The notes: generated from the letters alone by a model not told the origin. A DNA stretch of 64,000 bases from CAWKKW01 sp963850345 (GCA_963850345.1 CAWKKW010000005.1:930001-994000), one strand, 5' to 3'. Positions 52,238 through 61,278 are shown, counted from the first letter of the stretch. Made by a program: numbers and translations.

Positions 52238-52999
52238 TTGGCAACCGACGCCCTTCGCACGCCTGAATCCCTGCCTCGCACCGGCGTGTATAGGCCCGTA
52301 AATCGGAAGGTCGAGCGAATCTTCTTTGGTGGCATGGCCATTCTACTCTGCGTCGTAGTCATCATTGGTTTCTCGCCCACCTACTTCGCTGCAGGCATGC
52401 TGCGGGCTCCCTTGCCTAGTCCAATCCTTCACGTGCATGGGGCCGCATTCACGTTGTGGATGATTCTCTACCTGGTTCAGTCCGCATTGATATCGGTTCG
52501 GCGAGTCGCCTGGCACCGTACTCTGGGCACCATCGCCTTCTGCCTGCCTCCTATCATGATCGTGCTTGGTCTGGTCGCGGCGATCGATGCGTTGCACCGT
52601 GGCGTACGGATTGGTCCACTCGAGCCCGCGGTTTCCCTGGCGATTCCTGTGCTCGGGATCGCCGCCTTCGCAGTAGTTATTTTTGCTTCATGGCGCGCTC
52701 GTCGAAGACCAGATAGCCACAAGCGCCTCATTCTTTTCGCGACCATCGGGCTGACCGAGGCTGCGCTGGGCCGCTTTCCGTGGGCTCACCTAGGAGTGCC
52801 ACCCGCTGCCGGTGCGGTGATCGGGCTCGGCTCACTCGTTCTTCTGGGTGTGGCATATGATTTGGTTTCGCTCCATAAGATTCACCGCTCAACACTCTGG
52901 GCCGCACCACTCACCTTCGCTGTTGGAGCCTTAGCCGTGCCAGTTGGAATGACGCCGGCATGGCATAGCTTCGCGGCATTTTTGGCGCGTACCTTCTAA
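52238..52999 (+). CDS. Conserved membrane protein, six to seven spans
   Basis: A 253-residue protein that starts with TTG; GAGGAG seven bases before it makes this start convincing. Hydrophobic segments lie at about 30-50, 65-85, 98-118, 128-150, 165-180, 190-210 and 220-240. Motifs include SPILHVHGAAFTLWMILYLV and RRVAWHRTLG, a His-containing pattern also found in DUF2306-like proteins, where paired His residues could bind heme. The function is unknown. It has no close operon partner. Confidence 0.72.
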   Translation: MATDALRTPESLPRTGVYRPVNRKVERIFFGGMAILLCVVVIIGFSPTYFAAGMLRAPLPSPILHVHGAAFTLWMILYLVQSALISVRRVAWHRTLGTIAFCLPPIMIVLGLVAAIDALHRGVRIGPLEPAVSLAIPVLGIAAFAVVIFASWRARRRPDSHKRLILFATIGLTEAALGRFPWAHLGVPPAAGAVIGLGSLVLLGVAYDLVSLHKIHRSTLWAAPLTFAVGALAVPVGMTPAWHSFAAFLARTF

Positions 53000-53143
53000 G
53001 TCTGATTTGATTCAGCTTGCATAGTTGCGACCTAATCCAGCGTGCGTAAGTTCCGGTCGAGCAAGATCGCGGAGAGGCTCACCGCCTGGCAGAGGGCAAT
53101 GGCTTCCGCTCGCAAGTGAATTGTGAGGGCTGCTTCTCGCCTC

Positions 53144-54220
53144 TTACTCGGCAGGCCTATCTGTATTCGCTACTGGCACCAACAAGCAAATGTGCACCTG
53201 GCCTTGATAGAAGCCATGCACGAGAATTGCGCCTCGATCCGTAATGCGGTAGGCAGTCATTAGCAACCAGCCGGAGTTCTCAGGGATTAGATCGTTCAGG
53301 TCAAGCAACTGACCTTTCTCCCACAGAAAAGCCCGCATCTTCCCCTCCGCAACAGCGGAAGTACCGACGATCTGCCCCGTGTTGTTGATATCGAGTGCGC
53401 TATTTGGATCATCTCCGAATGAACCGAGATCCGTCACGTGACCGCCGGCCCAGAGGACAGCGCGCGATTCCCCTCCGGCCGAGTCCGCGAAACCAACTGC
53501 CTCATCATGATCATTCAGCGCAAGCACGCTGCTGAACGACCCACCGGGCAACAGGCCAAGCGGCTGGACCGTGCCCTTTGACCAAATCACCGCCTGCGAT
53601 TTTCCGTTCGGCGTGACGTTCGATTCGCCGCCGATGTCGCCCACCGCATTGATGGCAGTTCCGCGACTCACGTCTCCTCCAGGCAGCGTTCCGAGATCTT
53701 TTGCAACTCCATTTTCCCAGACCGTTGCGTTCACCTTCTCGTCTGCGCGTTGGGAGCTTCCCGCAATTCGCCCTTGGCTATTGATTGCCTTTGCAGAGCC
53801 GTGCCGCCCTCCGAGTGTGGGAAGAAGCTGGAACGAATTCCCCTGCCAAAGGAACGCCTGAGTATCCCTCAGATCATTTCGTGATTCCGCGATACCGACC
53901 ACAGCAGCTTCGTCATTCACATCGAAAGCAAAGGTATTCTTCTCACCGGTTTCTGCCGCAAGGGGAGTCACATGGCCGCTCGTGAGAGAAACAGCTCGTA
54001 TGCGATTCAGGCCGACAACTTCCCAAGCCGCCACGGTGCCCGCATTGTTGATTCCCGGTTTCTCGTCGATTTCGCGTGCCAGAAGATGACCCAGATCCAC
54101 CACGGAGTAACGTGGCGCCTCTATCTTTTTCGCCGCCTGAGCCTGACAGCAGAGTGCGGCCGCGATGATCGACATACCTAGTGCTAAGTGGTGCGTGTGC
54201 GCAGGAAGATATCGATTCAT
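53144..54220 (-). CDS. Exported HAF-repeat protein
   Basis: A 358-residue secreted protein with a signal peptide (about residues 1-29, ALGMSIIAAALCCQAQA). About six HAF-type repeats follow, each pairing a short strand (AFLWQGN, ATVWENG, AVIWSKG, AVLWAGG, AFLWEKG) with an L-G-x-L/F-G-G turn (LPTLGG, LGTLPGG, LGLLPGG, LGSFGDD) and an IN-x-x-G-x-I-x-G segment. This layout predicts a small beta-propeller. HAF proteins are extracellular and common in Acidobacteria and Proteobacteria, without a known biochemical role. The gene is monocistronic, 67 bp from the PQQ/ricin gene upstream on the same strand. Confidence 0.85.
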   Translation of the reverse strand: MNRYLPAHTHHLALGMSIIAAALCCQAQAAKKIEAPRYSVVDLGHLLAREIDEKPGINNAGTVAAWEVVGLNRIRAVSLTSGHVTPLAAETGEKNTFAFDVNDEAAVVGIAESRNDLRDTQAFLWQGNSFQLLPTLGGRHGSAKAINSQGRIAGSSQRADEKVNATVWENGVAKDLGTLPGGDVSRGTAINAVGDIGGESNVTPNGKSQAVIWSKGTVQPLGLLPGGSFSSVLALNDHDEAVGFADSAGGESRAVLWAGGHVTDLGSFGDDPNSALDINNTGQIVGTSAVAEGKMRAFLWEKGQLLDLNDLIPENSGWLLMTAYRITDRGAILVHGFYQGQVHICLLVPVANTDRPAE

Positions 54221-54287
54221 CGGCCGTTATTCGAGAGAAACAGTACTTGATAAGTCAGCTGAGTATTTGAAGAGGCACGTGCGGGAG

Positions 54288-56363
54288 TTACTGTAGCTGT
54301 AAGGTCCAGGACTGATTCGTGCTCAGATTCGGCGAATATTGATCCATTTTCGCTCCGGAGGCATTCGATGCGTGGGAGACGTCGAGCAGAAACCCGCTAT
54401 TCACATTGGTCAAGGTATACACGCCGGGCTTGACTTGGTTTACTCGCCACTGCTGATTCGCCGTGGCATGATAAGGATATTGAATGACCGGAGCGCTGAG
54501 CGCCTTCGATGCACCGGACACATCCACGTCCATGCCACTCTGTACATTCGTCAGCCTGATCACGTTGCTGCCCAGGTTAGTGACTTCCCAACTCTGAGAA
54601 GTGAGCCCGCTCGCTCCTGCTTGATCCAGTACAGTAGCCGCTTGTGTCGACCCGCCGGGAACCTCGAGCAAGAGGCCGCTATTCACAGCCTTAAGAGTGT
54701 ATGTGCCATTCGGGATCAGGTTCAGCAATCCATATACGTTAAGACTCCCCGAACCGTCCGCCGACCCTAACACACCGAAATTCGGCACAAATACTTTTCC
54801 ATTCGCAACAATGGGAGGCACGTTCTTCGCAAAGTTTCCGATCTCATCGCGCAGATCGTTTGTCTTATCCGACCAAAGCTCCGCAAGAGTGATTGCGTCA
54901 AATGCATGCAGAACACCCGGAACGGTCGCCTGTAAGGCACTCCCTTTGTACGGTGTACTCGCCCAGATGATCCCGTTCGACGTTCCGTTGGATGAGACGG
55001 AGAGAAAGCCACCCGGCATCGCACCATTCGCACTCGTCATGGGAGCCGTCATGGTGCTCGTCGCCACAGGCGTCGTGTTGAGTAGTTGCGTGACTGTGTC
55101 GAAGCTGAAGGCTCGTAACACGTCGTTCTCGCCCCACAGATAGACGACAGGACCTCCTGCGCTGTTCCAATACACCGGCCCTCCATGCAGATGCGACGTT
55201 CCGACGCCATGCACCGCCTGGAATACCTGCTTGACGTTGTCGGCGGACGCATTGAAGTGGCCCATCGAGTTGCTGTTCACCAGGTAAGCTCTGCCTTGCT
55301 TGCCTGCGCTGAGCAACAGAGTTGTGCCGGGTATGCTCAAGAGTCCAGTAGAGCCAAGATCCTGATCAGCACTATTGAGCGCGGCGCTGTTCATCGGCGT
55401 GAAGTAATTGAGCAATTTGAGCGCAGGAGATAGCTTTACAAAGCTGTTACCTGTTTCGACCGTTCCATCGGCATCGACCCCAAAGGTTCCATTTCCGCTG
55501 GAAAACAGAAGGTTTCCGGCTGCATCGACGGTGAGGCCATGACCCGCCTGCCAGATGCCGCCCTGCGTTCCGTTCGGAGTATCAACGTATGTGCTGACCA
55601 ATCCCAGCGGGTTGGTCTTAAACGAAGCTACCCAACCGTGATAACTCCCTAAGTCATCGTGCGAAGCCCACGCGACATACACAAGGCCGTTCGCGAGTGT
55701 AAGGGCAGCGCGTTGGTTGTGAACTTTTGGATCGAAGGTGATCGTCCGCGTAGGACTCTTGTACGTCATAGAAATCTTGAGCGGACTGCCGAATTTCGCT
55801 AAGCCCGTCGAGATATCCAAAGCGTTGAGCGACTGAGAAAAGGTAGCTCCCGTGCCGGAGCCGGTCTCGTTGCGAGAAACGATGTAAATCGTATTCGTAC
55901 TCAGATCGATCACAGGAGTTGAAATAATACCTACATGGGAGCCGCGAGTGATATTAGAAGCCTTCTCGATATCAGCGGGAATCACGGGAGTACCAAAGTT
56001 CGCCTTCCAGAGTTGCTTCGCGCCATTATCCGCATCGAGAGCGTAGACGCTGTTATTCGCAGTCGCCATATAGAGAACGTTTCTGCGGCCCTGCCCTGGG
56101 ATAGCCACGCCTGACACGTAGAGCGGTTGCGCAAATACCTGCCCATCGAGCACGATGGAATAAAGCTTGCCGAACTTCGTCTCATTGACGTTTGCAGGCG
56201 TGAGGAAAACTTCACTCAGGTTTGCGCCTGTTCTTTGATTGTTGTATCGCTCAGTAAGGATGTTGGCTGCAGTTTGAGCATCGGCGCGAAGTCCAACTCC
56301 GAGCGCGACGATGATAACTACCCCAGTCGTAAAAACTCGAAGGAAGGCCGAAAATTTGAGCAT
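54288..56363 (-). CDS. Secreted PQQ-like beta-propeller protein with C-terminal ricin-type lectin domain
   Basis: A 691-residue exported protein. The signal peptide ends near residue 30 (LGVGLRADAQ). Residues 35-540 contain PQQ-like propeller blades (VLYMATANNSVYALDADNGA, then ISTPVIDLSTNTIYIVSR, SLNALDIST, LLSIPGTTLLLSAGKQGRAY). The blades lack the residues of true PQQ dehydrogenases that I would look for, so this is probably a binding or scaffold protein. The C-terminal 140 residues are a ricin-type beta-trefoil (NGTYTLKAVNSGLLLEVPGG, QSWEV, QQWRV, QSWTL repeats) that should bind carbohydrate. GAGGACC precedes the start. The 216 bp upstream show no gene. Confidence 0.85.
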   Translation of the reverse strand: MLKFSAFLRVFTTGVVIIVALGVGLRADAQTAANILTERYNNQRTGANLSEVFLTPANVNETKFGKLYSIVLDGQVFAQPLYVSGVAIPGQGRRNVLYMATANNSVYALDADNGAKQLWKANFGTPVIPADIEKASNITRGSHVGIISTPVIDLSTNTIYIVSRNETGSGTGATFSQSLNALDISTGLAKFGSPLKISMTYKSPTRTITFDPKVHNQRAALTLANGLVYVAWASHDDLGSYHGWVASFKTNPLGLVSTYVDTPNGTQGGIWQAGHGLTVDAAGNLLFSSGNGTFGVDADGTVETGNSFVKLSPALKLLNYFTPMNSAALNSADQDLGSTGLLSIPGTTLLLSAGKQGRAYLVNSNSMGHFNASADNVKQVFQAVHGVGTSHLHGGPVYWNSAGGPVVYLWGENDVLRAFSFDTVTQLLNTTPVATSTMTAPMTSANGAMPGGFLSVSSNGTSNGIIWASTPYKGSALQATVPGVLHAFDAITLAELWSDKTNDLRDEIGNFAKNVPPIVANGKVFVPNFGVLGSADGSGSLNVYGLLNLIPNGTYTLKAVNSGLLLEVPGGSTQAATVLDQAGASGLTSQSWEVTNLGSNVIRLTNVQSGMDVDVSGASKALSAPVIQYPYHATANQQWRVNQVKPGVYTLTNVNSGFLLDVSHASNASGAKMDQYSPNLSTNQSWTLQLQ

Positions 56364-56579
56364 ACAAGGTCCTCGCAGGATTTTTATGTCTGACTAAGCG
56401 GGGACGTCAATGCTGAGCAGGCCCATAGCAGACAAGATACGGAAGTAATGTATCAGTTATCTGTGCCCCAAGGTATTTAGATTAGCGAGCGTTTTATCTC
56501 ATAGTGGCAGCCTGGGATGAGGGTTTTCTGGCTAACCGCTCGTCTGAGCAGATCCTGAATTGGCGGAGAAGCTGTCTCG

Positions 56580-57836
56580 TTAGCCGACCGCAGACTCGAT
56601 ACTGCGCAGGCGTTCCGACAAATGGCGCCTTTCACTTTCATTCGTTGCCAGCGAGAGTGCGTGCCGATAATTTTCAGTCGCTTGCTCCGTCAATCCAGTG
56701 CGCCGCTGCAGCTCAGCGCGAGTAGCGTAGAGCAAGTGGTAATCCTCAAGATCTCTATTCTCAACCAGCTGCTCGACAATCCTGAGGCCGTATTCCGGGC
56801 CATCGGCCATTGCGACCGCCACCGCCCGATTGAGCTCAACCACCGGAGATGCCTGCACGCGCACAAGCTGGTCATACCATTGAACGATTCGTTTCCAATC
56901 CGTATCTTCAGCCCGTACCGCGCGGCAGTGCTCCGCGGCGATGGCAGCCTGCAAGCCATACGGACCCATGCCGCCCCGCAAAGCCTCGACCACGAGTGGC
57001 ATCGCTTCTGCGATTTGCGCCTGATCCCACCGACTTCGATCCTGCTGCTCAAGAATAACGACATTGTTGCTGCCATCGGTCCGCGCGTTGCGCCTAGCAT
57101 CGTGAAGCAGCATCAGAGCCAGCACCCCGGTCGCCTCCGCCGGAGGGTCTGGCTGCAAGAGCACCCTCAGCAGACGCGCGAGTCGAATGGCTTCAGCGCA
57201 CAGATCCGCCCTCACCAGCGACTCGCCACGCGTTGCGGCGTATCCTTCGGTAAATACCAGGTAGATGACCGTGAGCACGGCGTCCAGGCGTGCCGGCATA
57301 TCCCTCAGTTCGGGCACCAGATAGGGAATGCGAGCGTCGCGAATCTTTCGTTTGGCCCGGACGAGCCGCTGCGCCATCGTCGCAGGAGGTACCAGAAATG
57401 CCCGTGCAATCTCATCCGTTTCAAGTCCGCAGAGCGTTCGCAGGGTCAACGCCACCTGCGCATCCGCTGCAAGCGCCGGATGACAGCAGGTGAAGATCAA
57501 ACGGAGGCGATCCTCTGGAATTTCAGCATCCTCGTACGCAGGCTCGGTCACCGTCCGCAGCAGGCCTGAGGCGATGTACGACGGCATTTTGGCGTCAAAA
57601 TTTACGCGCCTTCTGATGTGATCGATGCCCTTGTTGCGCGCCGTCTGAATAATCCAGGCACGAGGGTACAGCGGTACGCCGGTTTCAGGCCACTGGTTCA
57701 CGGCCGCCGTGAACGCTTCCTGCGCGCAATCTTCGGCAAGGTCAAAATCGCCGAAAAGACGAATGAGCGCAGCTACGATCCGTCCCCATTCGAAGCGGTA
57801 TAGTTCCTCAATCGCATCGACGGGATTCAAGGCCAT
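56580..57836 (-). CDS. ECF42-type sigma factor with C-terminal extension
   Basis: A 418-residue sigma factor from the ATG at 57836 (MALNPVDAIEELYRFEWGRI); the open frame extends upstream without support. Region 2 (IVAALIRLFGDFDLAEDCAQ, then EAFTAAVNQWP) and region 4 (VALTLRTLCGLETDEIARAF, then LVPPATMAQRLVRAKRKIRD) occupy the first 185 residues. The long C-terminal part (DUF6596-type, with YLVFTEGYAATRGE and TPR-like helices such as YHLLYATRAELQRRTGL) is the mark of group ECF42, which has no classical anti-sigma factor and is thought to be controlled by that extension. It is divergent from a DGPF-motif gene, the conserved ECF42 partner. Confidence 0.92.
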   Translation of the reverse strand: MALNPVDAIEELYRFEWGRIVAALIRLFGDFDLAEDCAQEAFTAAVNQWPETGVPLYPRAWIIQTARNKGIDHIRRRVNFDAKMPSYIASGLLRTVTEPAYEDAEIPEDRLRLIFTCCHPALAADAQVALTLRTLCGLETDEIARAFLVPPATMAQRLVRAKRKIRDARIPYLVPELRDMPARLDAVLTVIYLVFTEGYAATRGESLVRADLCAEAIRLARLLRVLLQPDPPAEATGVLALMLLHDARRNARTDGSNNVVILEQQDRSRWDQAQIAEAMPLVVEALRGGMGPYGLQAAIAAEHCRAVRAEDTDWKRIVQWYDQLVRVQASPVVELNRAVAVAMADGPEYGLRIVEQLVENRDLEDYHLLYATRAELQRRTGLTEQATENYRHALSLATNESERRHLSERLRSIESAVG

Positions 57837-57865
57837 GAGGCATTCTAAAAAAGATCGCGGAGCCC

Positions 57866-57894
57866 TGTCGATTCTGCTCGAAGCTGTTCGACTC
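57866..57894 (+). promoter_or_regulatory. Candidate ECF42-dependent promoter for the DGPF gene
   Basis: TGTCGA (57866-57871), a 17 bp spacer and CGACTC (57889-57894). As I recall the ECF42 literature, the group uses a TGTCGA -35 and a CGA-containing -10. The predicted start would fall about 10 bases before the DGPF ATG at 57913. Confidence 0.55.
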
Positions 57895-57912
57895 AAGTAC
57901 GGAGGAACACGG

Positions 57913-58281
57913 ATGAAGTACATGCTGCTGATCTACAGCGAAGAATCGGCCTGGACAGAGGCAGAGGCCCAGAGCTGCTTTGCGCAGTCGGCCAAGCTGG
58001 CGAACGAACTTCACGAGCAAGGAAAGTGTATTGCTACCTCGCCATTACTCCCCGTATCGGTGGCCACCAGCGTGCAAATGCGTGATGGGAAAAAGCGCGT
58101 GACGGACGGACCTTTTGCCGAGACCCGGGAACAACTCGGCGGATACTTCCTTATCGATGTCAACGATCTCGATGAAGCAATCGACATCGCCGCGCGCATT
58201 CCTGCCGCAGGTAAAGGCACGATTGAGATACGACCGGTGTTGGAACTCGGAGGGCTGCTCGACAAGGGGCTTGCTGGCTAG
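57913..58281 (+). CDS. DGPF-motif (YCII-related) protein
   Basis: A 122-residue protein from the ATG at 57913, with GGAGG seven bases before it. It opens MKYMLLIYSEESAW, as in YCII-related proteins, and holds the name-giving DGPF motif in RVTDGPFAETREQLGGYFLI. The fold is a ferredoxin-like alpha/beta dimer. DGPF proteins are the conserved genetic partners of ECF42 sigma factors, and their genes are usual ECF42 targets; their biochemical role is unknown. The gene is divergent from the sigma factor (76 bp between) and followed by a DUF899 gene in the same direction. Confidence 0.92.
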   Translation: MKYMLLIYSEESAWTEAEAQSCFAQSAKLANELHEQGKCIATSPLLPVSVATSVQMRDGKKRVTDGPFAETREQLGGYFLIDVNDLDEAIDIAARIPAAGKGTIEIRPVLELGGLLDKGLAG

Positions 58282-58429
58282 AGCACTCAGAAGGAGAACA
58301 CCCTTGAAAGACCTGTCCTTCCAACATGCGACCAAATTCGACTGGATAGACAGCCTCGCAAACGCAGCAAACACAGCGCAAACGACCCTCACCCAAACGC
58401 AAAGTCATGAGACCAGATTGGAGAGAGCG

Positions 58430-59224
58430 ATGAGCACCACAACACTGAACCACACCGTCGTATCGCAGGAACAATGGCTTGAGGCACGGAAGACTCTGCT
58501 CGCCAAGGAAAAGGAACTCACGCATTTACGCGACGAAGTGAGTCGACAAAGGCTCGAATTACCCTGGGTTCTGGTGGAAAAGGAGTATGTCTTCGATGCT
58601 CCGGGCGGCACCCTCACCCTTGCAGATCTATTCGACGGACGCAGCCAACTCTTCATCAAGCACTTCATGAAAGGGCCGAATGCCGCACACCAGTGTGTCG
58701 GGTGTTCGCTTGAGGTCGACCACCTGGATGGGTTGCTGGAGCATCTGCACCACCACGACGTGACCTATGCGGTGGTGGCGCGCGCACCGATCGATCAAAT
58801 TGAGGAGGTTCGCACGCGGATGGGCTGGCGTTTCCCCTGGGTCTCCTCATACCGCAGCGACTTCAGCTATGACTTCCATGTCTCATTCAGACCTGAAGAG
58901 GTCGCGGCAGGGCAGGCCCTTTACAATTTTCAACCTGCGCCAGAGTGGGCGGTCGGCCTCGAAGATCTCTCCGGTGACAGCATCTTCTATAAAGATGAAC
59001 GCGGTCAGATCTTTCACACCTACTCGACCTACGGACGCGGAGGCGAGCAGTTCCTCGGGATCTATGGCTACCTGGACGTCATGCCCAAAGGTCGGAATGA
59101 AACGGGACCGTATCACTCACTCACAGATTGGGCGCGGCCGCGAAACATGTATGAAAAAGGCGGTTCCGTAGAAGGAAACGGTCGCTATCATGAGCCAAGC
59201 TGCGGATGCGCAGGCCACAACTAG
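58430..59224 (+). CDS. DUF899 thioredoxin-like protein
   Basis: A 264-residue protein of the DUF899 family with a thioredoxin-like fold. The family N-terminus is VVSQEQWLEARKTLLAKEKE, followed by LPWVLVEKEYVF, the FDGRSQLFIKHFM region, the Cys-containing HQCVGCSLEVDHLDG and FHTYSTYGRGGEQFLG. The ATG at 58430 has GGAGAG before it and gives the usual family start. An in-frame TTG at 58304 with a very good AAGGAG site would add 42 residues, so two start sites are possible. It follows the DGPF gene and probably shares its ECF42-driven transcript. The C-terminus ends in a Cys pair (CGCAGHN). No redox partner is known. Confidence 0.85.
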   Translation: MSTTTLNHTVVSQEQWLEARKTLLAKEKELTHLRDEVSRQRLELPWVLVEKEYVFDAPGGTLTLADLFDGRSQLFIKHFMKGPNAAHQCVGCSLEVDHLDGLLEHLHHHDVTYAVVARAPIDQIEEVRTRMGWRFPWVSSYRSDFSYDFHVSFRPEEVAAGQALYNFQPAPEWAVGLEDLSGDSIFYKDERGQIFHTYSTYGRGGEQFLGIYGYLDVMPKGRNETGPYHSLTDWARPRNMYEKGGSVEGNGRYHEPSCGCAGHN

Positions 59225-59260
59225 CTCAGCAGTTTCGTTCAGGCCGGCCGGAGAATGAAA

Positions 59261-59686
59261 TCAATTTTGCCCATCCGGTTGATCGGATCGTTCCTTTCTT
59301 CTCAGATCGTCATCGTGAGCGCGTATCTCTTCAGTCCGGCGTGGTTCCAGCTTGCCAAGCAGCGCCAGCAGAGACACGGGTTCAAAACTTTCCAGCACAT
59401 AATCCGCTCCAGGGCACGGGGGTGTATCCGGGATATTGATGACGATTATGGGAAGGTCAGGAGCCTCCTCCTTCAGCTGTCGAACCAGTTCCTCCGAACC
59501 AACTCCGCTGACAACGGAATCCAACACAATTCCGTCCACCTGCGGAAATTTCTTCAGCGTGGCGAGCGCCTCCTCTCCGCTAAAGGCGGTAAGCACGTTC
59601 AGCTTCGCCGATTCAATGACCAGCTTACGGGTGGACAGACTTCCCGCATGCTCATGATCGATGACAAGAAAACATGGTCTAACCAT
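59261..59686 (-). CDS. Stand-alone receiver-domain protein, partly degenerate
   Basis: A 141-residue receiver-like protein from the ATG at 59686 (MVRPCFLVIDHEH). The fold pattern is clear: first strand with Asp10 and Glu12, phosphoacceptor Asp56 in VDGIVLDSVVSG, and a fifth strand region YVLESFEPVSLL. The conserved Lys of the K-P motif is replaced by Glu, and the Thr/Ser after the fourth strand is not evident (IIVINIPD). Phosphorylation signalling may therefore be altered. There is no output domain. It converges with the DUF899 gene, and no kinase is adjacent. Confidence 0.75.
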   Translation of the reverse strand: MVRPCFLVIDHEHAGSLSTRKLVIESAKLNVLTAFSGEEALATLKKFPQVDGIVLDSVVSGVGSEELVRQLKEEAPDLPIIVINIPDTPPCPGADYVLESFEPVSLLALLGKLEPRRTEEIRAHDDDLRRKERSDQPDGQN

Positions 59687-59901
59687 AGGGGATTCTCTAC
59701 CTGATTTTGTGATTTTGAAGTTGCATAGACGATTCGCAGGCCTACAAACGTGAGCCAAACGGGAACAGGCTGCGACCTGCTACGAAGCAGAGGATGGTAT
59801 GTAACGGCGGGCTACGAGCCGTGACAATCTGCTCAGGGCGGAGGGTGTGACACTTTTCCTGCACCCTCTGAGTGTTAGAGTGCGTTTCTAAAGGGTAGGT
59901 T

Positions 59902-59921
59902 GGATAACACTATCGTTATCC
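59902..59921. promoter_or_regulatory. Perfect 7+7 bp inverted repeat before the royal-jelly-like gene
   Basis: GGATAAC and GTTATCC separated by ACTATC, 20 bp, ending 86 bp before the ATG at 60008. The surrounding gap 59687-60007 (321 bp) contains no convincing gene; a GAGGGTG/CACCCTC stem lies at 59841-59868. Confidence 0.4.
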
Positions 59922-60007
59922 TGATCTCAATGGTGTTCTTGCGGCAGGATGGGCCGCGAGAACGCAAGCCCCCACTTCTGCCGCACCGCGCAGCATCCAA
60001 TCGCTGC

Positions 60008-61246
60008 ATGAGCCGCCATACCGTTCGTGCTGCCCTCCTTGCCGTTTTGGCTTCCACCACTTTCGCCGCCGCGCAATCGCGATTGGGCACGGCGCGGGAT
60101 CAGCCCGTAGGGCGTCTTGAGACAGTTGCCACATTCAACGGCCCCATGCCGACGGGCGTGACTGTCTCACGCAATAACCGCATCTTCGTCAACTTTCCCC
60201 GATGGGGCGACGACGTGCCTTACACCGTTGCCGAAATTGTGCACGGGAAGACGATCGCTTATCCAGACGCCGCCATGAACGATTGGCCTGGCCGCAAATC
60301 CCCTGATCCTGCGCACTACTCGAATCGGCAGGACAACGAGAACCATTTCGTCTCTGTCCAGTCGGTGGTGGTAGATCCGGCGAATCGGCTCTGGGTTCTC
60401 GACACTGGTTCCCCGCTGCTTAAGAACGCCGTGCCCGGCGGCCCCAAACTGGTGGCCATCGATCTCAACACCAACAAGATCATCAAACGCATCCTGCTTC
60501 CGGCGAACATTGCGGGCCCAACAAGTTACCTCAACGACGTTCGCTTCGATTTGCGCCAGGGCTCGACAGCCGGATCCGACGGCGTTCGCGGCATCGCCTA
60601 CATCACCGACTCTTCCGAGAGGGGCCCCACCGGCTTTGTTATCGTGGACCTCGCCACTGGACAGGCTTGGCGCAAGCTCGATAACCATGCCAGCGTGAAG
60701 GCCGAGCCCGGCTTTGTGATGTTTGCACTCGGACGGCCGCCGTATAAGACCGAGCCTAGTCAACCCGCAAAGCCCAGCGTCTTCAATAACGATTCCATCG
60801 CCATCTCGTCTGACGGGGCTCACCTCTTCTACTGCCCTGTTTCCGCCAGCAAGCTCTACTCCGTTCCAACGGCCTCACTCCTCGATCGCAACCTGGCGGA
60901 CTCGGCGCTCGCCTCGCAGGTGATGCTGGTAAGTGGGAAAGAGAGTTCGGATGGGCTCGAATCGGATGCAGCCGGCAGCGTGTACTCCACTGCACCCGCC
61001 TCGGGCAGCATTCTAGGGCTTTCGCCGAATCTGGCGTTCGCCAATGGCGTAGAGGTGACCACGCTGGTGCACGATCCGCGGCTCCTGTGGCCTGACACTC
61101 TGTCGCTATCCGACGATGGCTACCTATATGTCACCGCAAACCAGCTTTATAACCAGCCCTCGATGCACAATGGCAAGGATCTCCGCCAGAAGCCCTATGC
61201 CCTGTTCCGTATCAAGGTGGACGCCAAACCGGTCCGTCTGCAGTAG
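60008..61246 (+). CDS. Secreted major-royal-jelly/yellow-family protein
   Basis: A 412-residue exported protein from the ATG at 60008 (signal peptide VRAALLAVLASTTFAAAQ); a TTG at 59900 would add 36 poorly supported residues. The six-bladed propeller pattern of the MRJP/yellow family is visible: GPMPTGVTVSRNNRIFVNFP, then VQSVVVDPANRLWVLDTG, PKLVAIDLNTNKII, YLNDVRFD, IAYITDSSERGPTGFVIVDL, and DSIAISSDGAHLFYCPV near the end. Bacterial members are extracellular and probably act as small-molecule hydrolases or lactonases, but no activity is certain. The motif SYLNDVRFD is the usual metal-site strand. Confidence 0.87.
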   Translation: MSRHTVRAALLAVLASTTFAAAQSRLGTARDQPVGRLETVATFNGPMPTGVTVSRNNRIFVNFPRWGDDVPYTVAEIVHGKTIAYPDAAMNDWPGRKSPDPAHYSNRQDNENHFVSVQSVVVDPANRLWVLDTGSPLLKNAVPGGPKLVAIDLNTNKIIKRILLPANIAGPTSYLNDVRFDLRQGSTAGSDGVRGIAYITDSSERGPTGFVIVDLATGQAWRKLDNHASVKAEPGFVMFALGRPPYKTEPSQPAKPSVFNNDSIAISSDGAHLFYCPVSASKLYSVPTASLLDRNLADSALASQVMLVSGKESSDGLESDAAGSVYSTAPASGSILGLSPNLAFANGVEVTTLVHDPRLLWPDTLSLSDDGYLYVTANQLYNQPSMHNGKDLRQKPYALFRIKVDAKPVRLQ

Positions 61247-61278
61247 TGGGTGTCCGTGCTCTGCTGATGATCCTGCAA

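Noticed and set aside
59841..59875. Possible alternative hairpins (GAGGGTG/CACCCTC and ACACT/AGTGT) before the royal-jelly-like gene
   Set aside because: The stems are short, the arms interleave, and the region is probably upstream of the transcription start, so an RNA switch is not supported.
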